Source: Thermincola carboxydiphila (GTDB taxonomy: Bacteria > Bacillota > Thermincolia > Thermincolales > UBA2595). From it: DNA of 64,000 nucleotides. The stretch lies in NCBI GenBank assembly GCA_016841725.1, contig JAENYP010000003.1, positions 181,665 through 245,664 on the forward strand, given 5' to 3'. The position numbers and the translations under genes are program-made. The notes under the pieces are model-generated. The model made no database searches and had not been told where the DNA came from. It saw only the letters and a program-made list of their open reading frames with translations. Below are positions 30,399 to 38,808 of the stretch, in pieces; the first letter of the stretch is position 1; every line of letters starts with the position of its first letter.

Positions 30399-31676
30399 TT
30401 GAAAAATGAACCTACAACTTCCTTATTTGAGCTGGTGACCGGTTTATCGGAAGCTGTGGACTTGGTGAGTCCGGTATTGGTTAATCATCATAAGATGGTG
30501 GCATATTTCTCCCTGTGCCTGGGTTCGGAACTCGGATTATCGATTGAAAATACCAGCCAGACAGTTTTAGCTGGTGCTTTACATGACATAGGCGCTTTAT
30601 CTATTAGTGAGAGGCTTGAGGCGTTGGATTTTGAAGTAGAGCACGCTCACCAGCATGCAGAAACAGCTTATCACCTGTTGAAAGGTTTCCCCCCTTTTTC
30701 GAAAATAGCGGAATTCATCCGATTTCACCATGTTTGGTGGAATTGGGGTGAGGGAAGACAGTTCAGGGGGCAGGAGGTGCCGCTTGAAAGCCACATTCTG
30801 CATCTCGCAGATAGGATATCAGTTTTAATTAACAAGGAGCATCAGGTATTAAGTCAGGTGGATAATATTAAAAAGCATATTGAAGGCCAATCCCAAAGGA
30901 TGTTTAACCCCGATATAGTTGGAGCCTTCAACAGCCTGGCAGGTAAAGAATTTTTCTGGCTTGATGCTGTTTCCAATTCCATTAGTTCAATTTTGAGTAA
31001 TCGTATAAAAATTAAAACTATACAGCTTGACCTGGATGCGATTATTAATTTGGCAGATATTTTCAGCCAGATTATTGACTTTAGATGCCAATTTACGGCT
31101 AATCACTCCAGCGGTGTGGCTGTGTGTGCAGAAAGGTTAGCACAATTGGCTGCATTTTCTGAACATGACTGTAAAATGATGAGAGTGGCAGGTTATCTGC
31201 ATGATTTGGGTAAATTGGCCGTTCCTGTTGATATCCTTAATAAACCATCAGGATTATCAGATGAAGAGTTCCAGATTATTAAGAGTCATACCTACTATAC
31301 TTATCGGATTTTGGAAAAGATATGTGGTTTTGAAAAAATAAACTCATGGGCATCATTTCATCACGAGTGTTTAGATGGGGGTGGCTATCCATTCCATCTG
31401 GGTGAACCCGACCTGTCTATGGGGTCTCGCATTATGGCGGCTGCCGATGTTTTTACGGCGATTATGGAAGACCGGCCATACAGAGCAGGAATGGATGAAG
31501 GAAGCGCCTTGCGAGTCCTTCAAAAGATGGTAGATAACAATAAGCTGGATGCAGGTGTAGTGACATTGCTTAAATGTAACTTTGAAGAAATTAACAGATA
31601 CCGGTTATCTGCTCAGGAGGTAAGCGGTAATAGGTATCACCGTATTGTGGGACAATCTGAGCACCCGGACTACTAA
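30399..31676 (+). CDS. Tandem HD / HD-GYP-domain signalling phosphodiesterase
   Basis: A 425-residue cytoplasmic protein with two HD-superfamily domains. The first (about 20-160) has VNHHKMVAYF, AGALHDIGAL and IRFHHVWW. The second (about 235-400) is a canonical HD-GYP: HSSGVAVCAERL, GYLHDLGKLAVP, the H-HE-x-L-D-G-x-GYP stretch (FHHECLDGGGYPF), and AADVFTAIMEDRPYR. HD-GYP enzymes hydrolyse cyclic di-GMP or related dinucleotides. No receiver or PAS domain is fused. The TTG start at 30399 follows AAAGGTGG. It lies 85 bases after the hybrid kinase terminator, so co-expression requires readthrough or its own promoter. Duplicate HD domains suggest one is regulatory. Confidence 0.87.
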   Translation: MKNEPTTSLFELVTGLSEAVDLVSPVLVNHHKMVAYFSLCLGSELGLSIENTSQTVLAGALHDIGALSISERLEALDFEVEHAHQHAETAYHLLKGFPPFSKIAEFIRFHHVWWNWGEGRQFRGQEVPLESHILHLADRISVLINKEHQVLSQVDNIKKHIEGQSQRMFNPDIVGAFNSLAGKEFFWLDAVSNSISSILSNRIKIKTIQLDLDAIINLADIFSQIIDFRCQFTANHSSGVAVCAERLAQLAAFSEHDCKMMRVAGYLHDLGKLAVPVDILNKPSGLSDEEFQIIKSHTYYTYRILEKICGFEKINSWASFHHECLDGGGYPFHLGEPDLSMGSRIMAAADVFTAIMEDRPYRAGMDEGSALRVLQKMVDNNKLDAGVVTLLKCNFEEINRYRLSAQEVSGNRYHRIVGQSEHPDY

Positions 31677-31733
31677 ACCGGCAATTTTACGCTCCTGTAA
31701 AGGGGCAATTTTATAATTAACAAGGAAAAAGAT

Positions 31734-32909
31734 ATGTGGGGTATTATATCTGGCATCTTTTTAGGCTTATACTGTTTAATGAGTTATTATATTGGGCGCA
31801 GGGGATGGACAGCCTTTGGCAAATCCTCTTCACCTGTGTTTCGGAAATTGTATTGGGTGGTTTTGGTATTAGTGGTTTTTGCTTTCCCTCTCGCAGAAAT
31901 TGGTGAGGATCTTCTGCCTGCGGCAGGTGGGTTCTTGTTGAACCTCTGGGGTGGTTACTCCATGATAGGGGTTGTATATATTTTTTTGCTACTTTTGATG
32001 ATAGATTTATTCCGGCTGACTGATAAAGTGCTCGGATATATTCCCATGAAGATAAAGGAAAATGACAAAACACCCATAATGTTAGGTGTTTCTGTTCTAG
32101 TTACAGTTATTGTCATTCTCGCATATGGTACCTGGAATGCCCGGAATCCCGTTGTCACAGAGTATGATATAAAAGTGGATAAACAGGCAGGTTCCCTGTC
32201 TGAACTCAGGATTGCTATGGTTTCAGACATTCATTACGGAACAATCATCGATGCTCAAAGACTTGAAAGTATGGTCAAAATAATAAATGAATTGAAACCT
32301 GATCTGATATTGTTTGCCGGAGATATTATAGAGGGTTCACCCACACAGGCAGAAGCCCGGATACTTATGGCTGTGTTTAATCAGATGGATGCTAAATACG
32401 GAAAAGCTGCTGTTCCCGGAAACCATGACCGTGCACTGCGAGACGACAGTGGGGTAGTGCGCTGTTTTGAAGAGGCAGGAATAACTGTACTGAGAGATAA
32501 CTATATCAAGCCTGAAAACAGCTTTTATGTAATCGGCAGGGATGACCCGGGACACGGCAGCCGGGAACGTAAAGAGATAAGTGAACTGATGAGTGAAATT
32601 GATACCTCGTATCCAATAATCTTATTAGACCACCAGCCCATTGATCTGAGAGCAGTCCAGGAAAGCAATATTGATCTTCAATTGTCCGGTCACACCCACA
32701 GGGGGCAGGTATTTCCCAGTCAGTTGATAACAGGGAAAATATTTGAGTTGGACTGGGGTTTGCTCAAAAACGATGATTATCACCTGGTGGTATCCTCCGG
32801 CTATGGTACGTGGGGGCCTCCACTAAGGATTGGAAATCACCCGGAGGTTGTTTTCGTTAAAGTTAGTTTCGGTACTAGTTATGGAACCTTCTATTGTGGA
32901 TTGACATAA
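31734..32909 (+). CDS. Membrane-anchored metallophosphoesterase (YkuE/YaeI-like)
   Basis: A 391-residue protein with three to four N-terminal transmembrane helices (about residues 1-150) and a C-terminal calcineurin-like phosphoesterase domain. Metal ligands are visible: MVSDIHYG near residue 163, LFAGDII near 193, VPGNHDR near 227, LLDHQP, and LSGHTHRGQ near 318. Similar proteins (YkuE, YaeI) act on the outer membrane face, and YaeI is reported to hydrolyse UDP-2,3-diacylglucosamine. In a Gram-positive the substrate is unknown. The ribosome binding site is a modest AACAAGGAAAAAG. It lies alone between the HD-GYP gene and an unknown gene in the same direction. Confidence 0.85.
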   Translation: MWGIISGIFLGLYCLMSYYIGRRGWTAFGKSSSPVFRKLYWVVLVLVVFAFPLAEIGEDLLPAAGGFLLNLWGGYSMIGVVYIFLLLLMIDLFRLTDKVLGYIPMKIKENDKTPIMLGVSVLVTVIVILAYGTWNARNPVVTEYDIKVDKQAGSLSELRIAMVSDIHYGTIIDAQRLESMVKIINELKPDLILFAGDIIEGSPTQAEARILMAVFNQMDAKYGKAAVPGNHDRALRDDSGVVRCFEEAGITVLRDNYIKPENSFYVIGRDDPGHGSRERKEISELMSEIDTSYPIILLDHQPIDLRAVQESNIDLQLSGHTHRGQVFPSQLITGKIFELDWGLLKNDDYHLVVSSGYGTWGPPLRIGNHPEVVFVKVSFGTSYGTFYCGLT

Positions 32910-32951
32910 AATTAATTGTAGACACTTCACAATAGAAAGGGGAAATTCTTA

Positions 32952-33413
32952 ATGTCATTTTGTACAGATATTGAAGAATATTTAAGTACAAAGTACAAGG
33001 GCAGGCTGATAGCAGTTGAGTATATTAGTGGGGACAGCAGTAAAAAAGCTATAGGAATTCTGGGTACTATTGCACCAAATTCCCTGGAACTGATTAGTAA
33101 TGATGACACATGTCCTTATATTAGAATAAAAGTAATTAGCAGTAACAATCAAATGATTGAAGAATGCGCCAAAGAGATGATAATTATGATGAATAACATA
33201 ATCGCCGTAGAAATTGACCCTTACTGTGGCTACAGTTTTTGCCGGGAACCGGAAGTGGAAGAATCAACAACAATAGAGGAGAAATTTATCAAACCATCTG
33301 TAGAGGAGGAGAAATTTACTAAACCACTGTCCGGGGGGATTTTAGAGTATCACGGGACGAATAACGCAGGTTATATCGAAGCGGAAGAGGAAAGTTGGGA
33401 AGAAGAAGAGTAA
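32952..33413 (+). CDS. Uncharacterised protein with acidic C-terminal tail
   Basis: A 153-residue protein I do not recognise. Residues 1-95 look like a compact alpha/beta domain (GRLIAVEYISG, GILGTIAPNSLELIS, ECAKEMIIMMNNIIAVEIDP). The C-terminal third is strongly acidic, contains an imperfect repeat EEKFIKPS/EEKFTKPL, and ends in a run of glutamates. Three Cys are present but without a clear metal motif. A good ribosome binding site (GAAAGGGGAAA) supports the start. No hydrophobic segment is seen, so it is probably cytoplasmic. The beta-rich core with an Ile/Val pattern might be a small barrel, but that is a guess. Confidence 0.7.
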   Translation: MSFCTDIEEYLSTKYKGRLIAVEYISGDSSKKAIGILGTIAPNSLELISNDDTCPYIRIKVISSNNQMIEECAKEMIIMMNNIIAVEIDPYCGYSFCREPEVEESTTIEEKFIKPSVEEEKFTKPLSGGILEYHGTNNAGYIEAEEESWEEEE

Positions 33414-33527
33414 TCCTGAAAAGCAGGAATATGAGGAATTAAATAGAAATACTAAGAAGTGTCGTTGGAGTTTAATAAGCCCTTTTACTCTGATGGCACT
33501 AATTTTATTGGGGGAGATGAAAACCAG

Positions 33528-34682
33528 ATGTTGAAAAGATCCGTAGTATTTATGATGGTATTTGCACTTATGCTGTCTCTGGCTGCAGGTTGTGGAGGTG
33601 AGAAGGATGCCGGTGGAAGTATTCCGACTGTCTCAGAAAACGGAGACCCCGGGACCCAACAACCTTATGTTGAAAAAGACACGGTAAAGTTTGCTTACAT
33701 AGTGATGCCTCAGGCTGCTCCCCAGGCTTTAATTAACCGGGAAGAGAAAATATTCGAAAGTCAGCTGCAAAAATTGGGCAAAAAAGTTGAGTTTGTTTCC
33801 ACCAGGAGTTTGGATAAGATTTGGCCAATGATGGATGCAGATAAGGATGATCCGGATTTTGTTTATATCCCGAGTGCTAATTTTGCAACATACATCACGG
33901 AAACCTCCAGGTTTGGCGGGAGCAACAAGTATACTATCATTGCCGGCAGTATTAATACCAACACAACAGTATTAATTACCAGACCGGAGATAAAATCACT
34001 TCAGGATTTGGACGGCAAAAAGGTAGGCCTGGCTAACCAGAGATACTCTGATGAGTACCAGTTCAATGAGATACTCGCCACTGTTGGGCTGGCTGCCAAA
34101 ACTGCCGGGGGCAGTGTAGAGGTCGTCTATGATGACATCGTTATGGAAGAATTGGAGAACTTCGGCGCCGGAGAATATGATGCCGTAATCATTTATGACC
34201 CAATGAACTTTGAGAGCGCTCTCAGTAAAGTTCCGGGCAGTAAAATCATGATGACCCTGAACCCGGAAGGAATGTTTGGCGAAAAACAGCCGCGCAGCTG
34301 GCTGGTGGCCAAAAAGGATATTATAAAAAATGAGCCGGAACTGGTAAAAGAAGTACTAAGAACCCATATTGTAGCTACAGATAAAGCTCAAGACGGGGCT
34401 GCCAGAATACTGCCTGAGGTAAACCGTGAAGTTTTCCTGAAATATTTCGAAGATCTAAATGCAGATATGACAGACATTCTGAAGATACATACCCCGGAAT
34501 TCTATGAGAAGAAGTGGCAGGAAGCTGAAATTACATATGACCCCAATATGGACTTTATCACAGGGGTATTTGAGTTCATGGACAAAAAAGGTGTTGTTGA
34601 AGGCAAGTCATTAGATGATTTTGTCCAAATAGAATATTTAAATGAGATTCTTAACGATATGGGACGGGAAAAAATTCAATAA
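33528..34682 (+). CDS. PhnD-like periplasmic-type substrate-binding lipoprotein
   Basis: A 384-residue lipoprotein precursor: hydrophobic signal with lipobox LAAGC (Cys22), then a type 2 periplasmic-binding fold. Family features of the phosphate/phosphonate-binding PhnD/SsuA-like group are SLQDLDGKKVGLANQRYSDE, YDAVIIYDPMNFESAL, and the start FAYIVMPQAAPQA. Such proteins deliver anions to an ABC importer, but no permease or ATPase is adjacent. The next gene is a hybrid cluster protein, so it may serve a sensory or nitrogen-oxide-linked role; this is inference. The ATG at 33528 is chosen because a signal peptide begins there; the open frame extends to 33459. A 20-base tandem duplication spans the stop codon. 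Confidence 0.82.
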   Translation: MLKRSVVFMMVFALMLSLAAGCGGEKDAGGSIPTVSENGDPGTQQPYVEKDTVKFAYIVMPQAAPQALINREEKIFESQLQKLGKKVEFVSTRSLDKIWPMMDADKDDPDFVYIPSANFATYITETSRFGGSNKYTIIAGSINTNTTVLITRPEIKSLQDLDGKKVGLANQRYSDEYQFNEILATVGLAAKTAGGSVEVVYDDIVMEELENFGAGEYDAVIIYDPMNFESALSKVPGSKIMMTLNPEGMFGEKQPRSWLVAKKDIIKNEPELVKEVLRTHIVATDKAQDGAARILPEVNREVFLKYFEDLNADMTDILKIHTPEFYEKKWQEAEITYDPNMDFITGVFEFMDKKGVVEGKSLDDFVQIEYLNEILNDMGREKIQ

Positions 34683-34713
34683 TAACTGCTGGGCTGCAAT
34701 AATAACTGCTGGG
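34677..34713 (+). repeat. 20-base tandem duplication across the PhnD-like stop codon
   Basis: CAATAATAACTGCTGGG occurs at 34677-34693 and again at 34697-34713, period 20 bases. The first copy contains the stop codon of the lipoprotein gene and the second lies in the short leader of the hybrid cluster gene. A two-turn spacing could suit a protein binding site, but a simple slippage duplication is as likely. Confidence 0.7.
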
Positions 34714-34760
34714 GTATTTGAGAATAATAAAACAAAAAAGCAAGGGATGGTGTAATTATT

Positions 34761-36131
34761 GTGGCAGGATTTTTTGAAAAAATATTCAGTGACGAAAAGG
34801 CTCAGCGCAAACCGGAAGCCCCGGCAAAAAAAATGCATTGTCACCAGTGTGAATACACTCCTACAGGTGGGTGTACCCAGTTAGGTGTATGTGGGAAAGA
34901 CCCTGACCTGGCGAGTTTGCAGGACACCATAATCTTCGGTCTCAAGGGAGTGGCGGCATATGCTGTCCATGCCAGGGAGCTGGGGTATGATGACCCTGAT
35001 GTCAATGCGATAACTCATGAAGCGCTGTTTTTAACACTGACAAATGCTAACTTTAACCTCCAGGAGCATATAGAGATGAGTCTTAAGGTGGGTACGGCTG
35101 CGGTTAAAGTTCTGGACCTTTTAGATAAAGCCCACACCACTGAACTGGGTATACCTAACCCGGTTAAGGTTACTAACAACAAGGTTGAAGGACACTGTAT
35201 CCTGGTTACGGGTCATGACCTGTTGGCACTGAAAGAACTGCTGCAGCAAACTGAAGGGAAAGAGATAAATATTTATACCCACTCAGAAATGCTTCCGGCA
35301 CATGGTTACCCGGAACTTAACAGGTATAAACATTTAAAGGGTAATGTGGGCAAGGCCTGGTATGACCAGAGAGAGGTTTTTGAGAATTTTCCGGGAGCAA
35401 TTCTTGCTACCACTAATTGTGTGATGCCGATCAAGAATAAGACCTATGGGGAGCGCATGTTTACTTACCTGGTTGCCGGGGTTGAGGGTGCCCGGAAGAT
35501 TAAAGACCGAGATTTTTCCCCGGTGATTGAGAAGGCATTGTCACTTCCTGAGGCAAGTATTGATTCTAAGGAGACTCTGATTACGGGATTTCATCACCAG
35601 AGTGTCCTGCCCATGGCCCCGCTTATTATTGATGCGGTCAAGGCCGGTAAAATCAGAAGATTTTTTGTGGTTGCCGGATGTGATGCGCCTACCAAAGGCA
35701 GGGATTATTTCCGGGAACTGGCTTTATCAATTCCCAAAGATTGTATAATTATAACCACCTCCTGCGGCAAGTTCAGATTTAATGATATTGACTATGGTAA
35801 CATTGAAGGGACAGAAATCCCCCGTTATATAGACCTGGGACAGTGCAATAATTCAGGGTCAGCCACCAAGATTGCTCTGGCTCTGGCAGAGGCCTTTGAA
35901 TGTACAGTTAATGACCTGCCTTTAAGTATTGTACTTTCCTGGTTTGAACAAAAGGCTGTAGCTATTCTGCTTGGCCTTCTCAGCCTAAATGTACAGAACA
36001 TTACCATCGGGCCTAAAGCCCCTGAGTTTTTATCACCGGGAGTAGTTGAGGTCCTTCAGAAAACCTTTGGGCTGCGGTTGATCAGTGGTGATGCCAAAGC
36101 TGACCTGGCCGGGATGCTGGGTGACAAATAA
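34761..36131 (+). CDS. hcp: Hybrid cluster protein, class III (hydroxylamine reductase / NO reductase-type)
   Basis: A 456-residue Hcp of the short class III type. The N-terminal [4Fe-4S] ligands are Cys27, Cys30, Cys38 and Cys44 (C-x2-C-x7-C-x5-C). The hybrid Fe-S-O cluster ligands are visible as TTNCVMP, AGCDAPTKG (persulfide Cys), TTSCGKFRFND, DLGQCNN and LSWFEQKA, with His and Glu in YTHSEMLPAHGYPEL. Hcp reduces hydroxylamine in vitro and is a high-affinity NO reductase in E. coli. The reductase partner Hcr is absent. The GTG start follows AAGGGATGG. A close paralogue lies at 46960-48300 on the other strand. A hairpin terminates the gene. Confidence 0.94.
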   Translation: MAGFFEKIFSDEKAQRKPEAPAKKMHCHQCEYTPTGGCTQLGVCGKDPDLASLQDTIIFGLKGVAAYAVHARELGYDDPDVNAITHEALFLTLTNANFNLQEHIEMSLKVGTAAVKVLDLLDKAHTTELGIPNPVKVTNNKVEGHCILVTGHDLLALKELLQQTEGKEINIYTHSEMLPAHGYPELNRYKHLKGNVGKAWYDQREVFENFPGAILATTNCVMPIKNKTYGERMFTYLVAGVEGARKIKDRDFSPVIEKALSLPEASIDSKETLITGFHHQSVLPMAPLIIDAVKAGKIRRFFVVAGCDAPTKGRDYFRELALSIPKDCIIITTSCGKFRFNDIDYGNIEGTEIPRYIDLGQCNNSGSATKIALALAEAFECTVNDLPLSIVLSWFEQKAVAILLGLLSLNVQNITIGPKAPEFLSPGVVEVLQKTFGLRLISGDAKADLAGMLGDK

Positions 36132-36162
36132 AAAACAGAGTTTGATGTGTTCTGTAAAGAAA

Positions 36163-36200
36163 GGCGGTATCTGCTGAAATATCAGGCAATACCGCCGTCT
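36163..36200. terminator. Convergent terminator between hcp and the membrane protein gene
   Basis: GGCGGTAT (36163-36170) pairs with ATACCGCC (36189-36196), flanked by A-rich and T-rich tracts, so it can act in both directions between convergent genes. Confidence 0.7.
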
Positions 36201-36211
36201 TTTCCACTTCG

Positions 36212-36793
36212 CTATAGTTTGTCCGGCTTGCGCAGCTTTCTGCTTTTCTTTTGCGGTTTCTTTGCCGGTAGTGAAGCCAGCCGGAAATTTAGGCCGCGTC
36301 TTAGTTCCGGGTTATCCCTGTTTTTCATCTCTCTGTTTTCTGTGGCTATCTCTTTGGAGTAACCCAACAGGCGGGTGAAAACTGCCAGAGCCAGACCAAA
36401 GAAGAAGTGGGCAACCATTGTTACCATGATAGCTGAGGCATTGTGCGGAATTTTGCCCTGTACCGACTGTCCCAGCAGTGTTCCAAAAAGGCTCACCCAA
36501 ACTGCCAGGCCAAAGCCGATACCTTTTATGAAGAGGAACTTGTTTCCCAGTAAATGGATGATATAAATAAACACTATACCCAGTCCGGCTGAAACAGTGA
36601 TGTCAGCAACACCGCCGATCAAATATGCCCACGGGGTAAACAGATCTTCTTTCACCAGGAAACGAGCAGCGGTAATTTGCCAAAAGATAACTGAGGTAAA
36701 ACCAAGAAGGTATAAACTATAATTGATTGCCAGCTTCACCGTATCTGCCAATAGACCCACCAAAATCCCTCGGATTACTTTGCCCTTGATCAT
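36212..36793 (-). CDS. Uncharacterised integral membrane protein
   Basis: A 193-residue protein with four predicted transmembrane helices (about residues 5-25, 50-80, 85-105 and 120-145) and a strongly basic C-terminal tail rich in Lys/Arg. I do not recognise the family with certainty; it resembles small conserved membrane proteins of Clostridia annotated as hypothetical. The ATG at 36793 follows GGAGGTTGT on the minus strand; the frame extends further upstream but without a ribosome binding site. It converges on the hcp gene. Function unknown. Confidence 0.75.
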   Translation of the reverse strand: MIKGKVIRGILVGLLADTVKLAINYSLYLLGFTSVIFWQITAARFLVKEDLFTPWAYLIGGVADITVSAGLGIVFIYIIHLLGNKFLFIKGIGFGLAVWVSLFGTLLGQSVQGKIPHNASAIMVTMVAHFFFGLALAVFTRLLGYSKEIATENREMKNRDNPELRRGLNFRLASLPAKKPQKKSRKLRKPDKL

Positions 36794-36923
36794 ATGACAA
36801 CCTCCGTTAAACCATTTATTTGGATTGCGCACCCTTTTATAATATTAATTCCCTGGATGCCGTAATATTAATAAAAAAACTTCCATTGAAGAAGTTTAAT
36901 TTCTTCGGAAATCTCGAATTATT

Positions 36924-36951
36924 TTGTGCATTTAGGTTAATAATATATGAT
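36924..36951 (+). promoter_or_regulatory. Candidate promoter of the cold-shock gene
   Basis: TTGTGC at 36924-36929 and TATGAT at 36946-36951 are 16 bases apart, giving a leader of about 40 bases. The boxes are imperfect. Confidence 0.4.
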
Positions 36952-36997
36952 GTTATAAGCATAGGAAAAACTGAAAGGTAAAGGGAGGCCTGCATTA

Positions 36998-37198
36998 ATG
37001 CAAGGAAAAGTAAAGTGGTTCAATCCGGAGAAAGGGTTTGGTTTTATTGAGAGCAACGAAGGAGGAGACGTTTTCGTCCACTTCTCTGCTATCCAGACCG
37101 AAGGTTTTAAAACACTGGAAGAGGGGCAGGATGTTGAATTTGATATTGTCGAAGGCAACCGTGGTCCCCAGGCAGCCAATGTTGTCCTCGTAAGATAA
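36998..37198 (+). CDS. Cold-shock protein (CspA family)
   Basis: A 66-residue single-domain cold-shock protein. The RNA-binding motifs [13 protein letters not shown] (RNP1) and DVFVHFSAI (RNP2) are intact, and the C-terminal GPQAANVV is typical. It binds single-stranded RNA/DNA and prevents secondary structure at low temperature. The ribosome binding site AAGGGAGG lies in front of the ATG. It is followed by a strong 17-pair hairpin that separates it from the convergent YheC/D gene. Confidence 0.95.
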   Translation: MQGKVKWFNPEKGFGFIESNEGGDVFVHFSAIQTEGFKTLEEGQDVEFDIVEGNRGPQAANVVLVR

Positions 37199-37208
37199 AG
37201 CCAAAAAT

Positions 37209-37248
37209 CATCAGGGGCATTTGCATTAGATTGCAAATGCCCCTGATG
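37209..37248. terminator. Strong convergent hairpin between csp and the YheC/D gene
   Basis: CATCAGGGGCATTTGCA (37209-37225) is the exact complement of TGCAAATGCCCCTGATG (37232-37248), 17 pairs with a six-base loop. It lies between two convergent genes and probably serves both. Confidence 0.85.
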
Positions 37249-37264
37249 TTGGTTTTGCCCCTGT

Positions 37265-38623
37265 TTAGCCGTTATGGGAGCCGAAGCCGGCCAGGTAATT
37301 GGCATAACCCACAATATATTCATATACCTGCTTCCGCCATAAAGGGTATTCCGTCTGGATGAATGCAGGAGTTCTGGCAGGATTGGCGTTTGCTTCCAGA
37401 AGCCATGGCTGTCCTTGTTTGTCAAGAATTATATCCACCCCTAGTTCACCGAGAGGGCCGAAATTATCGTCAAGTAGAGATGCAGTTTTCAGGGTGATTT
37501 CTTCTAACAGCTGAAGAAACTCATCTTTGGAGTACGGAAGCTGGGGCAGGATGGTATTAAAAAGGTCCTTAAGAGGGATGCGCCGGCCACCGGATGCATA
37601 ATTGGTTACATGGCTGTTCCCCATAGTTCCTATTACAACCATTCCCGGCATAAGCCATCTGTTTCTTTCATCCTTCATGGGACAGGTGCGGAAGGAAAAA
37701 GGGCCGCCACCGTATTCCATACATTTTACAGCCTGCTGAATGATATACTTTCTTTTGCGTCCTGCGGCAGTCAGCAGTATTTCCGGGATATCCGCAAAAG
37801 AGGCCACTGTTTGGGTGGTATCGGTTCCGGCTAAGTTAAACCTGCACTCGATGCCGTTCTTGTGCTGGGTTGCCATGACTATTCCTTTACCCTTCATAGA
37901 GTCAATCGGTTTCAGATAAATACTGCCGAATTTTAAAAGTGAAATATTCAGGTCTGAGGGATATCTTAATAATTGGGTTGCCGGCAGGTATTTTTTAAGG
38001 AAAATGTCGTTATTGACGGTTTTGAAAAAATCATTTTTACTGATTCGGGTTGTATTATTAAATATTTTGCCGGGGCCCATAACTGCAGCCAGGAGGTTAT
38101 GGTTTTTTTTCGAACTTGGGTAACAGCGGTCCATTACTGCATCGGGGAATGGGAATAACCGTTGTTTCCATGCTTTTGCAGAGAAGTCGTAATAAAAGCC
38201 TCTGATGGCCCTGCGGCTCACGTCAATGTCCTGACCGGAAAACATGTAAATCGGCCCTTTGTTATTTTTAGCAAAGACATATTTGTAGTAATAATCCAGA
38301 CGCGAGGGTATGTGTTGGGCAAAGGTAAGGACTCCAATAAGGGGACCCAGCCGGAGTTCACGGGTTCCATCAGACTGAACAGTTAAAAAAATGCCGTGCG
38401 GGATATTCAGCGCCCTTAAAACCGCATCTGACAGGCCGATTTCCGGGTTGCCTGATGACTTCCGGGAGTCCAGGACTGCGGCTTTAGCCTCTGCAGATGC
38501 TGAACCGCATCTTAGGGTTATGATATCACCTTCATTTAGCCTGTATAGATTGATTAATTCTGAGGGCAGATAGAAGACTTTTTCACTTTCTGCTGTTCGT
38601 AACAGTTTATATTTTGTATCCAT
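37265..38623 (-). CDS. YheC/YheD-family spore coat-associated ATP-grasp protein, copy 1
   Basis: A 452-residue member of the YheC/YheD family. The N-terminal beta-rich region (about 1-110) with an LGPLIGVLTF motif leads into an ATP-grasp-like fold with YLKPIDSMKGKGIV, YIIQQAV, GELGVDIILDKQGQPWLLEANANP and a terminal aromatic segment. Bacillus YheC/YheD associate with the spore coat; the ligase reaction is unknown. The EANANP motif supplies the expected Mg-binding Glu/Asn. The ATG at 38623 follows AAAGGTGGTT. A candidate sporulation-type -10 CATATAGTA is upstream. A paralogue of similar length lies at 43323-44675. Confidence 0.88.
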   Translation of the reverse strand: MDTKYKLLRTAESEKVFYLPSELINLYRLNEGDIITLRCGSASAEAKAAVLDSRKSSGNPEIGLSDAVLRALNIPHGIFLTVQSDGTRELRLGPLIGVLTFAQHIPSRLDYYYKYVFAKNNKGPIYMFSGQDIDVSRRAIRGFYYDFSAKAWKQRLFPFPDAVMDRCYPSSKKNHNLLAAVMGPGKIFNNTTRISKNDFFKTVNNDIFLKKYLPATQLLRYPSDLNISLLKFGSIYLKPIDSMKGKGIVMATQHKNGIECRFNLAGTDTTQTVASFADIPEILLTAAGRKRKYIIQQAVKCMEYGGGPFSFRTCPMKDERNRWLMPGMVVIGTMGNSHVTNYASGGRRIPLKDLFNTILPQLPYSKDEFLQLLEEITLKTASLLDDNFGPLGELGVDIILDKQGQPWLLEANANPARTPAFIQTEYPLWRKQVYEYIVGYANYLAGFGSHNG

Positions 38624-38667
38624 ATGAACCACCTTTACATAGAACATGTTGCAATGTTTTTCAATAA

Positions 38668-38697
38668 TACTATATGACAGTATTTATTGGGGTGTGT
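38668..38697 (-). promoter_or_regulatory. Candidate sporulation sigma (SigK-like) promoter of YheC/D copy 1
   Basis: On the minus strand CATATAGTA (38676-38668) fits the late mother-cell SigK -10 pattern CATA-N3-TA, and ACAC (38697-38694) lies 17 bases upstream as the -35 element. The same arrangement precedes the paralogue. Confidence 0.45.
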
Positions 38698-38763
38698 AAA
38701 AATGGGACGTTCTATCCCGGGCTCTTTTGCCTCTTTTGCCATCATACTTGACACCGGCTGTAC

Positions 38764-38792
38764 AAGGAGGTAACATAACAATGTCAAAATGA
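38764..38792 (+). promoter_or_regulatory. Leader with Shine-Dalgarno and three-codon frame before aguA
   Basis: AAGGAGG at 38764-38770 is a near-perfect ribosome binding site followed by ATG TCA AAA TGA (38781-38792). The downstream aguA start is 17 bases after this stop. It may be a translated mini-leader that loads ribosomes for aguA, or a relic of a lost start. Confidence 0.35.
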
Positions 38793-38808
38793 TTAAATGA
38801 GGTGTAAA

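Noticed and set aside
33494..33510. Sigma-54-type promoter (TGGCAC) before the PhnD-like gene
   Set aside because: The -24-like TGGCAC is present, but the expected -12 GC is missing (TTAT instead of TTGC) and no activator is nearby.
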